A program made the translations under genes and the position numbers. Source: Glandiceps talaboti (lineage: Eukaryota > Hemichordata > Enteropneusta > Spengelidae). Taken from it: a stretch of 64,000 nucleotides of DNA. Location of the stretch: assembly GCF_964340395.1 (NCBI RefSeq), contig NC_135551.1, positions 8,599,379-8,663,378 of the forward strand. The letters are read 5' to 3'. Under the pieces are notes generated by a model. It was not told the origin of the DNA. It worked only from the letters and a program-made list of their open reading frames with translations, and did no database searches. Of this stretch, positions 32,526-45,377 are shown one piece after another (position 1 is the stretch's first letter; every line of letters starts with the position of its first letter).

Positions 32526-34510
32526 CGAGTAAGTATCGATTAAATATTGAGTATATATTCAAAAGTGAAAAATTCATGTGTGGAACCAATTGTCAAAACT
32601 AAGTATAAGCTATTAACTAAATCTCTCCATAACTACATGCATATACAGTAGTCGTAGTCCAAATGGTCATCATTCCTAATCGTCATGTTTAGTACATATA
32701 TTCTAATAAACCATAGACAAATTAGAAGGGGGCTAGGGTATCGAGTTATCGTCATTGTCACCATGGAGACCGTTATTGTCACTACGAAAAGTAGCAATGT
32801 AACCACTGATGTCGTCAGTTTGGAACGTCATGGCTTTTGTGATTTGGAGTGAACACTTCGCGAAACTTTATTCTTCTAATATGAGGAAATTGTGAGCATT
32901 TACTTGGACCAAACCGAATACAAATCTGATAAATTATGACGTCATAAATAAGATACTATACTGTCCAAAATAAGCAGTATTTACATCGAATTCACTTGTA
33001 ACTATTACTTGGGTAGCTAGCTCAGGGAATATGTCGGGAAACAGTCAGTCGCGCCAGCACGACCTGTAGTACAAGCCAACACGATAGAAATATTGCATAT
33101 CATTAAAAGTTTATACATGATAAAATAAATTCAACATAACTCAGGATGAAACAAATATTTAATCGTAAACGAATCATTATCAAAACAATTTCGCCCTTAA
33201 ACTCATCCAATGGAGTTATTCAGAACATGTTGTCTTCAGAGAGAAACTGTGCGGTGTAAATCAATTTTGTAATCATTGTCCTCACAAAGGGACTATTATT
33301 CCATCTATTCTCTAAAATTTGCACTTGCGGCAATTGACCGGTCATAAAATCTACGAAGGTGACAAAATCGGCCTGTTTATAAACTAAGCAAAATCTGTAT
33401 CTTTAACTTGCGTTTAGATTGCACCATAATTAGGTTGGCATCTAGTATTCAAGACACAGAGATCACATAGACATTGTTTCTGGTTTGGAAATGTTGTCTA
33501 AAGTGGTGCGACGATGCGATTTTTTTTTTACATTCTCAACAAATGTTACTCAGACTACTGTTCATAGCAGTTACTGTTCTTTTTATTTAGTACATAATTT
33601 ATGGTTTTCAGTAATTACGCTATATCTCAAGAGTGCATGCTTCAAATTCAATATATCTTTTGGTACATAAATTTGTGATACCAAAGCACACCTGTCCTGA
33701 AAATAGTATCGATGTAGTGGTTAGTTTTCATAAGTTATTGGCACATTTCCGCTAGGCCACAAAAAGAAAAGAATTGTTTCTAGTCAGGAAATGTCACAGA
33801 CAGGGGCAGGGAGTATTTAAGTGATGCACACTGACCAGAAACAATTCTCTCTTTTTTGGCCTTTGAAACTATTTCTACGGTGAGTGCTACGCTACATTGT
33901 TCTATAAAGCTTCACATTGCATGTTCCGGTTGGCCAGGAGATTGCTACAGCAAGGGGCAAACAGCAATCAATGACAAAAAATAACTTATTGCATATGTTC
34001 TGTTGTATTCCAACAATTGTCTGTAGGAACGTGAATCTCAAAACTTTCAGTTTAAATCTAGTCCAGTTTTCCAACAGAAATAATCACGCCGAATGTGTCT
34101 ATGCGAATAGTCGATTGCAATCCTGTCTATCGGGTACCAAAACTATACTGTATCATAGCGTATGCAAAGACTCAGACACAGTACTGTAAACAGAGAAACT
34201 AACAGATTTTAACACAGTCACATAAATTACTACATTATGCAGACAAACTGGTCTTATCACAAATTTCAACGCAAACCATTTTCAGATAAGACTAAATAAA
34301 AACATTTGTGTTTCCGATAACTCGACATACCCTAGTTTAAGCCGTCGACATTAAACATTTTTTTAAACATTTAAAAGAGAAATATAGGAAATTCTTATAT
34401 TTTATTAACAACGTCTTGTTTGGTTTTGGTCGAAACAATATTTTTTTCAAAAATAAAAACAATAAAAAAGATAAAATAAATATTTTCTGAGGCCATATAA
34501 TTGGATATAT
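32526..34510 (+). repeat. Macrosatellite unit 5
   Basis: Short form. Same 'atatatcttttgg' and 'aaaatagtatcg' variants as units 4 and 6. Confidence 0.95.
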
Positions 34511-36495
34511 CGAGTAAGTATCGATTAAATATTGAGTATATATTCAAAAGTGAAAAATGCATGTGTGGAACCAATTGTCAAAACTAAGTATAAGCTATTA
34601 ACTAAATCTCTCCATAACTACATGCATATACAGTAGTCGTAGTCCAAATGGTCATCATTCCTAATCATCATGTTAAGTACATATATTCTAATAAACCATA
34701 GACAAATTAGAAGGGGGCTAGGGTATCGAGTTATCGTCATTGTCACCATGGAGACCGTTATTGTCACTACGAAAAGTAGCAATGTAACCACTGATGTCGT
34801 CAGTTTGGAACGTCATGGCTTTTGTGATTTGGAGTGAACACTTCGCGAAACTTTATTCTTCTAATATGAGGAAATTGTGAGCATTTACTTGGACCAAACC
34901 GAATACAAATCTGATAAATTATGACGTCATAAATAAGATACTATACTGTCCAAAATAAGCAGTATTTACATCGAATTCACTTGTAACTATTACTTGGGTA
35001 GCTAGCTCAGGGAATATGTCGGGAAACAGTCAGTCGCGCCAGCACGACCTGTAGTACAAGCCAACACGATAGAAATATTGCATATCATTAAAAGTTTATA
35101 CATGATAAAATAAATTCAACATAACTCAGGATGAAACAAATATTTAATCGTAAACGAATCATTATCAAAACAATTTCGCCCTTAAACTCATCCAATGGAG
35201 TTATTCAGAACATGTTGTCTTCAGAGAGAAACTGTGCGGTGTAAATCAATTTTGTAATCATTGTCCTCACAAAGGGACTATTATTCCATCTATTCGCTAA
35301 AATTTGCACTTGCGGCAATTGACCGGTCATAAAATCTACGAAGGTGACAAAATCGGCCTGTTTATAAACTAAGCAAAATCTGTATCTTTAACTTGCGTTT
35401 AGATTGCACCATAATTAGGTTGGCATCTAGTATTCAAGACACAGAGATCACATAGACATTGTTTCTGGTTTGGAAATGTTGTCTAAAGTGGTGCGACGAT
35501 GCGATTTTTTTTTTACATTCTCAACAAATGTTACTCAGACTACTGTTCATAGCAGTTACTGTTCTTTTTATTTAGTACATAATTTATGGTTTTCAGTAAT
35601 TACGCTATATCTCAAGAGTGCATGCTTCAAATTCAATATATCTTTTGGTACATAAATTTGTGATACCAAAGCACACCTGTCCTGAAAATAGTATCGATGT
35701 AGTGGTTAGTTTTCATAAGTTATTGGCACATTTCCGCTAGGCCACAAAAAGAAAAGAATTGTTTCTAGTCAGGAAATGTCACAGACAGGGGCAGGGAGTA
35801 TTTAAGTGATGCACACTGACCAGAAACAATTCTCTCTTTTTTGGCCTTTGAAACTATTTCTACGGTGAGTGCTACGCTACATTGTTCTATAAAGCTTCAC
35901 ATTGCATGTTCCGGTTGGCCAGGAGATTGCTACAGCAAGGGGCAAACAGCAATCAATGACAAAAAATAACTTATTGCATATGTTCTGTTGTATTCCAACA
36001 ATTGTCTGTAGGAACGTGAATCTCAAAACTTTCAGTTTAAATCTAGTCCAGTTTTCCAACAGAAATAATCACGCCGAATGTGTCTATGCGAATAGTCGAT
36101 TGCAATCCTGTCTATCGGGTACCAAAACTATACTGTATCATAGCGTATGCAAAGACTCAGACACAGTACTGTAAACAGAGAAACTAACAGATTTTAACAC
36201 AGTCACATAAATTACTACATTATGCAGACAAACTGGTCTTATCACAAATTTCAACGCAAACCATTTTCAGATAAGACTAAATAAAAACATTTGTGTTTCC
36301 GATAACTCGACATACCCTAGTTTAAGCCGTCGACATTAAACATTTTTTTAAACATTTAAAAGAGAAATATAGGAAATTCTTATATTTTATTAACAACGTC
36401 TTGTTTGGTTTTGGTCGAAACAATATTTTTTTCAAAAATAAAAACAATAAAAAAGATAAAATAAATATTTTCTGAGGCCATATAATTGGATATAT
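34511..36495 (+). repeat. Macrosatellite unit 6
   Basis: Short form, with a mosaic pattern. The start has 'aaatgcatg' as in units 7 and 9, then 'cttcgcg' and 'atatatcttttgg' as in units 4-5, suggesting unequal exchange or conversion. Confidence 0.95.
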
Positions 36496-38480
36496 CGAGT
36501 AAGTATCGATTAAATATTGAGTATATATTCAAAAGTGAAAAATGCATGTGTGGAACCAATTGTCAAAACTAAGTATAAGCTATTAACTAAATCTCTCCAT
36601 AACTACATGCATATACAGTAGTCGTAGTCCAAATGGTCATCATTCCTAATCATCATGTTAAGTACATATATTCTAATAAACCATAGACAAATTAGAAGGG
36701 GGCTAGGGTATCGAGTTATCGTCATTGTCACCATGGAGACCGTTATTGTCACTACGAAAAGTAGCAATGTAACCACTGATGTCGTCAGTTTGGAACGTCA
36801 TGGCTTTTGTGATTTGGAGTGAACACTCCGCGAAACTTTATTCTTCTAATATGAGCAAATTGTGAGCATTTACTTGGACCAAACCGAATACAAATCTGAT
36901 AAATTATGACGTCATAAATAAGATACTATACTGTCCAAAATAAGCAGTATTTACATCGAATTCACTTGTAACTATTACTTGGGTAGCTAGCTCAGGGAAT
37001 ATGTCGGGAAACAGTCAGTCGCGCCAGCACGACCTGTAGTACAAGCCAACACGATATAAATATTGCATATCATTAAAAGTTTATACATAATAAAATAAAT
37101 TCAACATAACTCAGGATGAAACAAATATTTAATCGTAAACGAATCATTATCAAAACAATTTCGCCCTTAAACTCATCCAATGGAGTTATTCAGAACATGT
37201 TGTCTTCAGAGAGAAACTGTGCGGTGTAAATCAATTTTGTAATCATTGTCCTCACAAAGGGACTATTATTCCATCTATTCTCTAAAATTTGCACTTGCGG
37301 CAATTGACCGGTCATAAAATCTACGAAGGTGACAAAATCGGCCTGTTTATAAACTAAGCAAAATCTGTATCTTTAACTTGCGTTTAGATTGCACCATAAT
37401 TAGGTTGGCATCTAGTATTCAAGACACAGAGATCACATAGACATTGTTTCTGGTTTGGAAATGTTGTCTAAAGTGGTGCGACGATGCGATTTTTTTTTTA
37501 CATTCTCAACAAATGTTACTCAGACTACTGTTCATAGCAGTTACTGTTCTTTTTATTTAGTACATAATTTATGGTTTTCAGTAATTACGCTATATCTCAA
37601 GAGTGCATGCTTCAAATTCAATATATATTTTGGTACATAAATTTGTGATACCAAAGCACACCTGTCCTGAAAATATTATCGATGTAGTGGTTAGTTTTCA
37701 TAAGTTATTGGCACATTTCCGCTAGGCCACAGAAAGAAAGGAATTGTTTCTAGTCAGGAAATGTCACAGACAGGGGCAGGGAGTATTTAAGTGATGCACA
37801 CTGAACAGAAACAATTCTCTCTTTTTTGGCCTTTGAAACTATTTCTACGGTGAGTGCTACGCTACATTGTTCTATAAAGCTTCACATTGCATGTTCCGGT
37901 TGGCCAGGAGATTGCTACAGCAAGGGGCAAACAGCAATCAATGACAAAAAATAACTTATTGCATATGTTCTGTTGTATTCCAACAATTGTCTGTAGGAAC
38001 GTGAATCTCAAAACTTTCAGTTTAAATCTAGTCCAGTTTTCCAACAGAAATAATCACGCCGAATGTGTCTATGCGAATAGTCGATTGCAATCCTGTCTAT
38101 CGGGTACCTAAACTATACTGTATCACAGCGTATACAAAGACTCAGACACAGTACTGTAAACAGAGAAACTAACAGATTTTAACACAGTCACATAAATTAC
38201 TACATTATGCAGACAAACTGGTCTTATCACAAATTTCAACGCAAACCATTTTCAGATAAGACTAAATAAAAACATTTGTGTTTCCGATAACTCGACATAC
38301 CCTAGTTTAAGCCGTCGACATTAAACATTTTTTTAAACATTTAAAAGAGAAATATAGGAAATTCTTATATTTTATTAACAACGTCTTGTTTGGTTTTGGT
38401 CGAAACAATATTTTTTTCAAAAATAAAAACAATAATAAAGATTAAATAAATATTTTCTGAGGCCATATAATTGGATATAT
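36496..38480 (+). repeat. Macrosatellite unit 7 (type alpha of the dimer)
   Basis: Diagnostic variants: 'gccacagaaagaa', 'tgaacagaaac', 'gggtacctaaac', 'cgtatacaaag', all repeated in unit 9. Confidence 0.95.
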
Positions 38481-40465
38481 CGAGTAAGTATCGATTAAAT
38501 ATTGAGTATATATTCAAAAGTGAAAAATTCATGTGTGGAACCAATTATCAAAACTAAGTATAAGCTATTAACTAAATCTCTCCATAACTACATGCATATA
38601 CAGTAGTCGTAGTCCAAATGGTCATCATTCCTAATCGTCATGTTTAGTACATATATTCTAATAAACCATAGACAAATTAGAAGGGGGCTAGGGTATCGAG
38701 TTATCGTCATTGTCACCATGGAGACCGTTATTGTCACTACGAAAAGTAGCAATGTAACCACTGATGTCGTCAGTTTGGAACGTCATGGCTTTTGTGATTT
38801 GGAGTGAACACTTCGCGAAACTTTATTCTTCTAATATGAGGAAATTGTGAGCATTTACTTGGACCAAACCGAATACAAATCTGATAAATTATGACGTCAT
38901 AAATAAGATACTATACTGTCCAAAATAAGCAGTATTTACATCGAATTCACTTGTAACTATTACTTGGGTAGCTAGCTCAGGGAATATGTCGGGAAACAGT
39001 CAGTCGCGCCAGCACGACCTGTAGTACAAGCCAACACGATATAAATATTGCATATCATTAAAAGTTTATACATGATAAAATAAATTCAACATAACTCAGG
39101 ATGAAACAAATATTTAATCGTAAACGAATCATTATCAAAACAATTTCGCCCTTAAACTCATCCAATGGAGTTATTCAGAACATGTTGTCTTCAGAGAGAA
39201 ACTGTGCGGTGTAAATCAATTTTGTAATCATTGTCCTCACAAAGGGACTATTATTCCATCTATTCTTTAAAATTTGCACTTGCGGCAATTGACCGGTCAT
39301 AAAATCTACGAAGGTGACAAAATCGGCCTGTTTATAAACTAAGCAAAATCTGTATCTTTAACTTGCGTTTAGATTGCACCATAATTAGGTTGGCATCTAG
39401 TATTCAAGACACAGAGATCACATAGACATTGTTTCTGGTTTGGAAATGTTGTCTAAAGTGGTGCGACGATGCGATTTTTTTTTTACATTCTCAACAAATG
39501 TTACTCAGACTACTGTTCATAGCAGTTACTGTTCTTTTTATTTAGTACATAATTTATGGTTTTCAGTAATTACGCTATATCTCAAGAGTGCATGCTTCAA
39601 ATTCAATATATATTTTGGTACATACATTTGTGATACCAAAGCACACCTGTCCTGAAAATATTATCGATGTAGTGGTTAGTTTTCATAAGTTATTGGCACA
39701 TTTCCGCTAGGCCACAAAAAGAAAAGAATTGTTTCTAGTCAGGAAATGTTACAGACAGGGGCAGGGAGTATTTAAGTGATGCACACTGACCAGAAACAAT
39801 TCTCTCTTTTTTGGCCTTTGAAACTATTTCTACGGTGAGTGCTACGCTACATTGTTCTATAAAGCTTCACATTGCATGTTCCGGTTGGCCAGGAGATTGC
39901 TACAGCAAGGGGCAAACAACAATCAATGACAAAAAATAACTTATTGCATATGTTCTGTTGTATTCCAACAATTGTCTGTAGGAACGTGAATCTCAAAACT
40001 TTCAGTTTAAATCTAGTCCAGTTTTCCAACAGAAATAATCACGCCGAATGTGTCTATGCGAATAGTCGATTGCAATCCTGTCTATCGGGTACCAAAACTA
40101 TACTGTATCATAGCGTATGCAAAGACTCAGACACAGTACTGTAAACAGAGAAACTAACAGATTTTAACACAGTCACATAAATTACTACATTATGCAGACA
40201 AACTGGTCTTATCACAAATTTCAACGCAAACCATTTTCAGATAAGACTAAATAAAAACATTTGTGTTTCCGATAACTCGACATACCCTAGTTTAAGCCGT
40301 CGACATTAAACATTTTTTTAAACATTTAAAAGAGAAATATAAGAAATTCTTATATTTTATTAACAACGTCTTGTTTGGTTTTGGTCGAAACAATATTTTT
40401 TTCAAAAATAAAAACAATAAAAAAGATTAAATAAATATTTTCTGAGGCCATATAATTGGATATAT
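38481..40465 (+). repeat. Macrosatellite unit 8 (type beta of the dimer)
   Basis: Diagnostic variants: 'caattatcaaaac' and 'acatacatttgtgatacc', with 'aatgttaca'; repeated in unit 10. Confidence 0.95.
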
Positions 40466-42449
40466 CGAGTAAGTATCGATTAAATATTGAGTATATATTC
40501 AAAAGTGAAAAATGCATGTGTGGAACCAATTGTCAAAACTAAGTATAAGCTATTAACTAAATCTCTCCATAACTACATGCATATACAGTAGTCGTAGTCC
40601 AAATGGTCATCATTCCTAATCATCATGTTAAGTACATATATTCTAATAAACCATAGACAAATTAGAAGGGGGCTAGGGTATCGAGTTATCGTCATTGTCA
40701 CCATGGAGACCGTTATTGTCACTACGAAAAGTAGCAATGTAACCACTGATGTCGTCAGTTTGGAACGTCATGGCTTTTGTGATTTGGAGTGAACACTCCG
40801 CGAAACTTTATTCTTCTAATATGAGCAAATTGTGAGCATTTACTTGGACCAAACCGAATACAAATCTGATAAATTATGACGTCATAAATAAGATACTATA
40901 CTGTCCAAAATAAGCAGTATTTACATCGAATTCACTTGTAACTATTACTTGGGTAGCTAGCTCAGGGAATATGTCGGGAAACAGTCAGTCGCGCCAGCAC
41001 GACCTGTAGTACAAGCCAACACAATATAAATATTGCATATCATTAAAAGTTTATACATAATAAAATAAATTCAACATAACTCAGGATGAAACAAATATTT
41101 AATCGTAAACGAATCATTATCAAAACAATTTCGCCCTTAAACTCATCCAATGGAGTTATTCAGAACATGTTGTCTTCAGAGAGAAACTGTGCGGTGTAAA
41201 TCAATTTTGTAATCATTGTCCTCACAAAGGGACTATTATTCCATCTATTCTCTAAAATTTGCACTTGCGGCAATTGACCGGTCATAAAATCTACGAAGGT
41301 GACAAAATCGGCCTGTTTATAAACTAAGCAAAATCTGTATCTTTAACTTGCGTTTAGATTGCACCATAATTAGGTTGGCATCTAGTATTCAAGACACAGA
41401 GATCACATAGACATTGTTTCTGGTTTGGAAATGTTGTCTAAAGTGGTGCGACGATGCGATTTTTTTTTACATTCTCAACAAATGTTACTCAGACTACTGT
41501 TCATAGCAGTTACTGTTCTTTTTATTTAGTACATAATTTATGGTTTTCAGTAATTACGCTATATCTCAAGAGTGCATGCTTCAAATTCAATATATATTTT
41601 GGTACATAAATTTGTGATACCAAAGCACACCTGTCCTGAAAATATTATCGATGTAGTGGTTAGTTTTCATAAGTTATTGGCACATTTCCGCTAGGCCACA
41701 GAAAGAAAAGAATTGTTTCTAGTCAGGAAATGTCACAGACAGGGGCAGGGAGTATTTAAGTGATGCACACTGAACAGAAACAATTCTCTCTTTTTTGGCC
41801 TTTGAAACTATTTCTACGGTGAGTGCTACGCTACATTGTTCTATAAAGCTTCACATTGCATGTTCCGGTTGGCCAGGAGATTGCTACAGCAAGGGGCAAA
41901 CAGCAATCAATGACAAAAAATAACTTATTGCATATGTTCTGTTGTATTCCAACAATTGTCTGTAGGAACGTGAATCTCAAAACTTTCAGTTTAAATCTAG
42001 TCCAGTTTTCCAACAGAAATAATCACGCCGAATGTGTCTATGCGAATAGTCGATTGCAATCCTGTCTATCGGGTACCTAAACTATACTGTATCACAGCGT
42101 ATACAAAGACTCAGACACAGTACTGTAAACAGAGAAACTAACAGATTTTAACACAGTCACATAAATTACTACATTATGCAGACAAACTGGTCTTATCACA
42201 AATTTCAACGCAAACCATTTTCAGATAAGACTAAATAAAAACATTTGTGTTTCCGATAACTCGACATACCCTAGTTTAAGCCGTCGACATTAAACATTTT
42301 TTTAAACATTTAAAAGAGAAATATAGGAAATTCTTATATTTTATTAACAACGTCTTGTTTGGTTTTGGTCGAAACAATATTTTTTTCAAAAATAAAAACA
42401 ATAATAAAGATTAAATAAATATTTTCTGAGGCCATATAATTGGATATAT
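40466..42449 (+). repeat. Macrosatellite unit 9 (type alpha)
   Basis: Matches unit 7 at its diagnostic sites. It is one base shorter because of a T-run contraction near 41460-41469. Confidence 0.95.
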
Positions 42450-44428
42450 CGAGTAAGTATCGATTAAATATTGAGTATATATTCAAAAGTGAAAAATTCA
42501 TGTGTGGAACCAATTATCAAAACTAAGTATAAGCTATTAACTAAATCTCTCCATAACTACATGCATATACAGTAGTCGTAGTCCAAATGGTCATCATTCC
42601 TAATCGTCATGTTTAGTACATATATTCTAATAAACCATAGACAAATTAGAAGGGGGCTAGGGTATCGAGTTATCGTCATTGTCACCATGGAGACCGTTAT
42701 TGTCACTACGAAAAGTAGCAATGTAACCACTGATGTCGTCAGTTTGGAACGTCATGGCTTTTGTGATTTGGAGTGAACACTTCGCGAAACTTTATTCTTC
42801 TAATATGAGGAAATTGTGAGCATTTACTTGGACCAAACCGAATACAAATCTGATAAATTATGACGTCATAAATAAGATACTATACTGTCCAAAATAAGCA
42901 GTATTTACATCGAATTCACTTGTAACTATTACTTGGGTAGCTAGCTCAGGGAATATGTCGGGAAACAGTCAGTCGCGCCAGCACGACCTGTAGTACAAGC
43001 CAACACGATAGAAATATTGCATATCATTAAATGTTTATACATGATAAAATAAATTCAACATAACTCAGGATGAAACAAATATTTAATCGTAAACGAATCA
43101 TTATCAAAACAATTTCGCCCTTAAACTCATCCAATGGAGTTATTCAGAACATGTTGTCTTCAGAGAGAAACTGTGCGGTGTAAATCAATTTTGTAATCAT
43201 TGTCCTCATAAAGGGACTATTATTCCATCTATTCTCTAAAATTTGCACTTGCGGCAATTGACCGGTCATAAAATCTACGAAGGTGACAAAATCGGCCTGT
43301 TTATAAACTAAGCAAAATCTGTATCTTTAACTTGCGTTTAGATTGCACCATAATTAGGTTGGCATCTAGTATTCAAGACACAGAGATCACATAGACATTG
43401 TTTCTGGTTTGGAAATGTTGTCTAAAGTGGTGCGACGATGCGATTTTTTTTTTACATTCTCAACAAATGTTACTCAGACTACTGTTCATAGCAGTTACTG
43501 TTCTTTTTATTTAGTACATAATTTATGGTTTTCAGTAATTACGCTATATCTCAAGAGTGCATGCTTCAAATTCAATATATATTTTGGTACATACATTTGT
43601 GATACCAAAGCACACCTGTCCTGAAAATATTATCGATGTAGTGGTTAGTTTTCATAAGTTATTGGCACATTTCCGCTAGGCCACAAAAAGAAAAGAATTG
43701 TTTCTAGTCAGGAAATGTTACAGACAGGGGCAGGGAGTATTTAAGTGATGCACACTGACCAGAAACAATTCTCTCTTTTTTGGCCTTTGAAACTATTTCT
43801 ACGGTGAGTGCTACGCTACATTGTTCTATAAAGCTTCACATTGCATGTTCCGGTTGGCCAGGAGATTGCTACAGCAAGGGGCAAACAACAATCAATGACA
43901 AAAAATAACTTATTGCATATGTTCTGTTGTATTCCAACAATTGTCTGTAGGAACGTGAATCTCAAAACTTTCAGTTTAAATCTAGTCCAGTTTTCCAACA
44001 GAAATAATCACGCCGAATGTGTCTATGCGAATAGTCGATTGCAATCCTGTCTATCGGGTACCAAAACTATACTGTATCATAGCGTATGCAAAGACTCAGA
44101 CACAGTACTGTAAACAGAGAAACTAACAGATTTTAACACAGTCACATAAATTACTACATTATGCAGACAAACTGGTCTTATCACAAATTTCAACGCAAAC
44201 CATTTTCAGATAAGACTAAATAAAAACATTTGTGTTTCCGATAACTCGACATACCCTAGTTTAAGCCGTCGACATTAAACATTTTTTTAAACATTTAAAA
44301 GAGAAATATAGGAAATTCTTATATTTTATTAACAACGTCTTGTTTGGTTTTGGTCGAAACAATATTTTTTTCAAAAATAAAAACAATAAAAAAGATAAAA
44401 TAAATATTTTCTGAGGCCATATAATTGG
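42450..44428 (+). repeat. Macrosatellite unit 10 (type beta, ends the array)
   Basis: Matches unit 8 at its diagnostic sites. It stops after 'ccatataattgga', where unique sequence 'aacaccacat' begins, a few bases short of a full unit. Confidence 0.95.
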
Positions 44429-44479
44429 AAACACCACATTTTTTGTTTTCCACGTAATTAGGAAGGACAACGCGCTTAC

Positions 44480-44556
44480 CTTTAGGGAAGCTGTAGTCGT
44501 AAACACGACAGTCAGGAACACCAACAGTCGGATCATGCCTCTCTCGATATCAGACT
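44480..44556 (-). CDS. Exon with start codon and signal peptide
   Basis: The acceptor is aactctatttcag, then 20 untranslated bases, an ATG at 44536-44534, and 19 codons reading MIRLLVFLTVVFTTTASLK up to the donor AAAG|gtaagc. A basic residue followed by a hydrophobic core and small residues (TTTAS) is a normal secretory signal. A possible 5' UTR exon ends at about 44837 with donor ACAG|gtagaa. It lies just beyond the array in the same orientation as the LDLa/ZP gene and could supply its N-terminus. However, it ends on a codon boundary, whereas LDLa exon 1 needs a one-base overhang, so at least one more exon must intervene, or this belongs to another gene. Confidence 0.6.
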
Positions 44557-45032
44557 CTGAAATAGAGTTATAAATACGAAACTTTTACGAAACACCTTGT
44601 TCCATGTAAACTTAAAAACAAGCATCGGACATTGTTGATGGTTATGTAGTAAACATGTTATTTTTTTGCCAAAATATCCGTTCGAAGCTAAAACGTTTAT
44701 GTCGAAAATAGGATGAATTACCTTCTATTCAACTTCCAAAATATACCAATTTTTAAAATTTCAAATACACTTGCAAATACTCGCTAGCAAAGTAGACTTT
44801 GAATTGAAAACGAAAAAAAAAGAAACCCACTTCTACCTGTTGTGTGTGAAGTATCAGCAATGCGGCTCTTCGATGTCAACTCCTAGCAAGTAATGTCGGA
44901 ATGAAATCCAGACTGCCTAAAACACCTTGTTATATTTAGAATTTCATTGAGTTGTTTTGAATAAACAGTACATTTGATTGACAGATTATAGGGCTAGCCA
45001 TGTGTTTATTGCTTACGTTTGCAACAAAAAGT

Positions 45033-45377
45033 GTCAACCAATACTCTATTGTACGGGAGCAGTGTACCAACATATTTGCGGTAAACCAAATTTCGACAGC
45101 CCTATTCACAAAAAAATGCCACATGTATTATAAATAGAATGGTGATGTATACTTTATTGTTTCGACATGTGTTTTCTAGTTCTCAATTAATACAATTCGG
45201 CTGCTTTTAACCATTAATGCATTATATATTGAAACAAAGACATGGGTGTTTAGATTGTTTAGATTGTGATGTTAAAATACTAGCATTATATGATTCTATT
45301 CACATGGAACGAGTTGGGTATATGGATTGAAATGCCAGTCGGCTCCGAAAGAATTGTAGCCATGACAACATACTTTT
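45033..45377 (+). repeat. Segmental duplicate, copy 1
   Basis: 'acgggagcagtgta', 'tttcgacagccctattcaca', 'tttctagttctcaattaata', 'caattcggctgcttttaacc' and 'ggaacgagttgggtatatgg' recur in the same order at 48888-49225, with few substitutions. Non-coding. Confidence 0.9.

Larger units (their letters stand above)
23388..44428. repeat. Macrosatellite array, ten tandem units
   Basis: Anchored on 'cgagtaagtatcgattaaat', units start at 23388, 25971, 28556, 30541, 32526, 34511, 36496, 38481, 40466 and 42450; the last ends at 44428. Units 1-2 are about 2.58 kb. Units 3-10 are about 1.985 kb and lack about 600 bp present in units 1-2. Units are nearly identical, with a limited set of shared variants. 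Each has an inverted repeat of about 32 bp around a TATTTAAG-containing loop. Open frames of 60-108 codons recur, but they change length through stops and indels and show no family motif, so I treat the array as non-coding. Near-identity makes copy number sensitive to assembly. Confidence 0.97.

Noticed and set aside
25352-44113. Recurrent 60-108-codon open frames in every macrosatellite unit, on both strands
   Set aside because: Their conservation only reflects recent copying. The frames overlap on opposite strands, lengths vary with single-base changes (gggtacctaa versus gggtaccaaa; T-run indels), and no domain, signal or codon pattern is visible.
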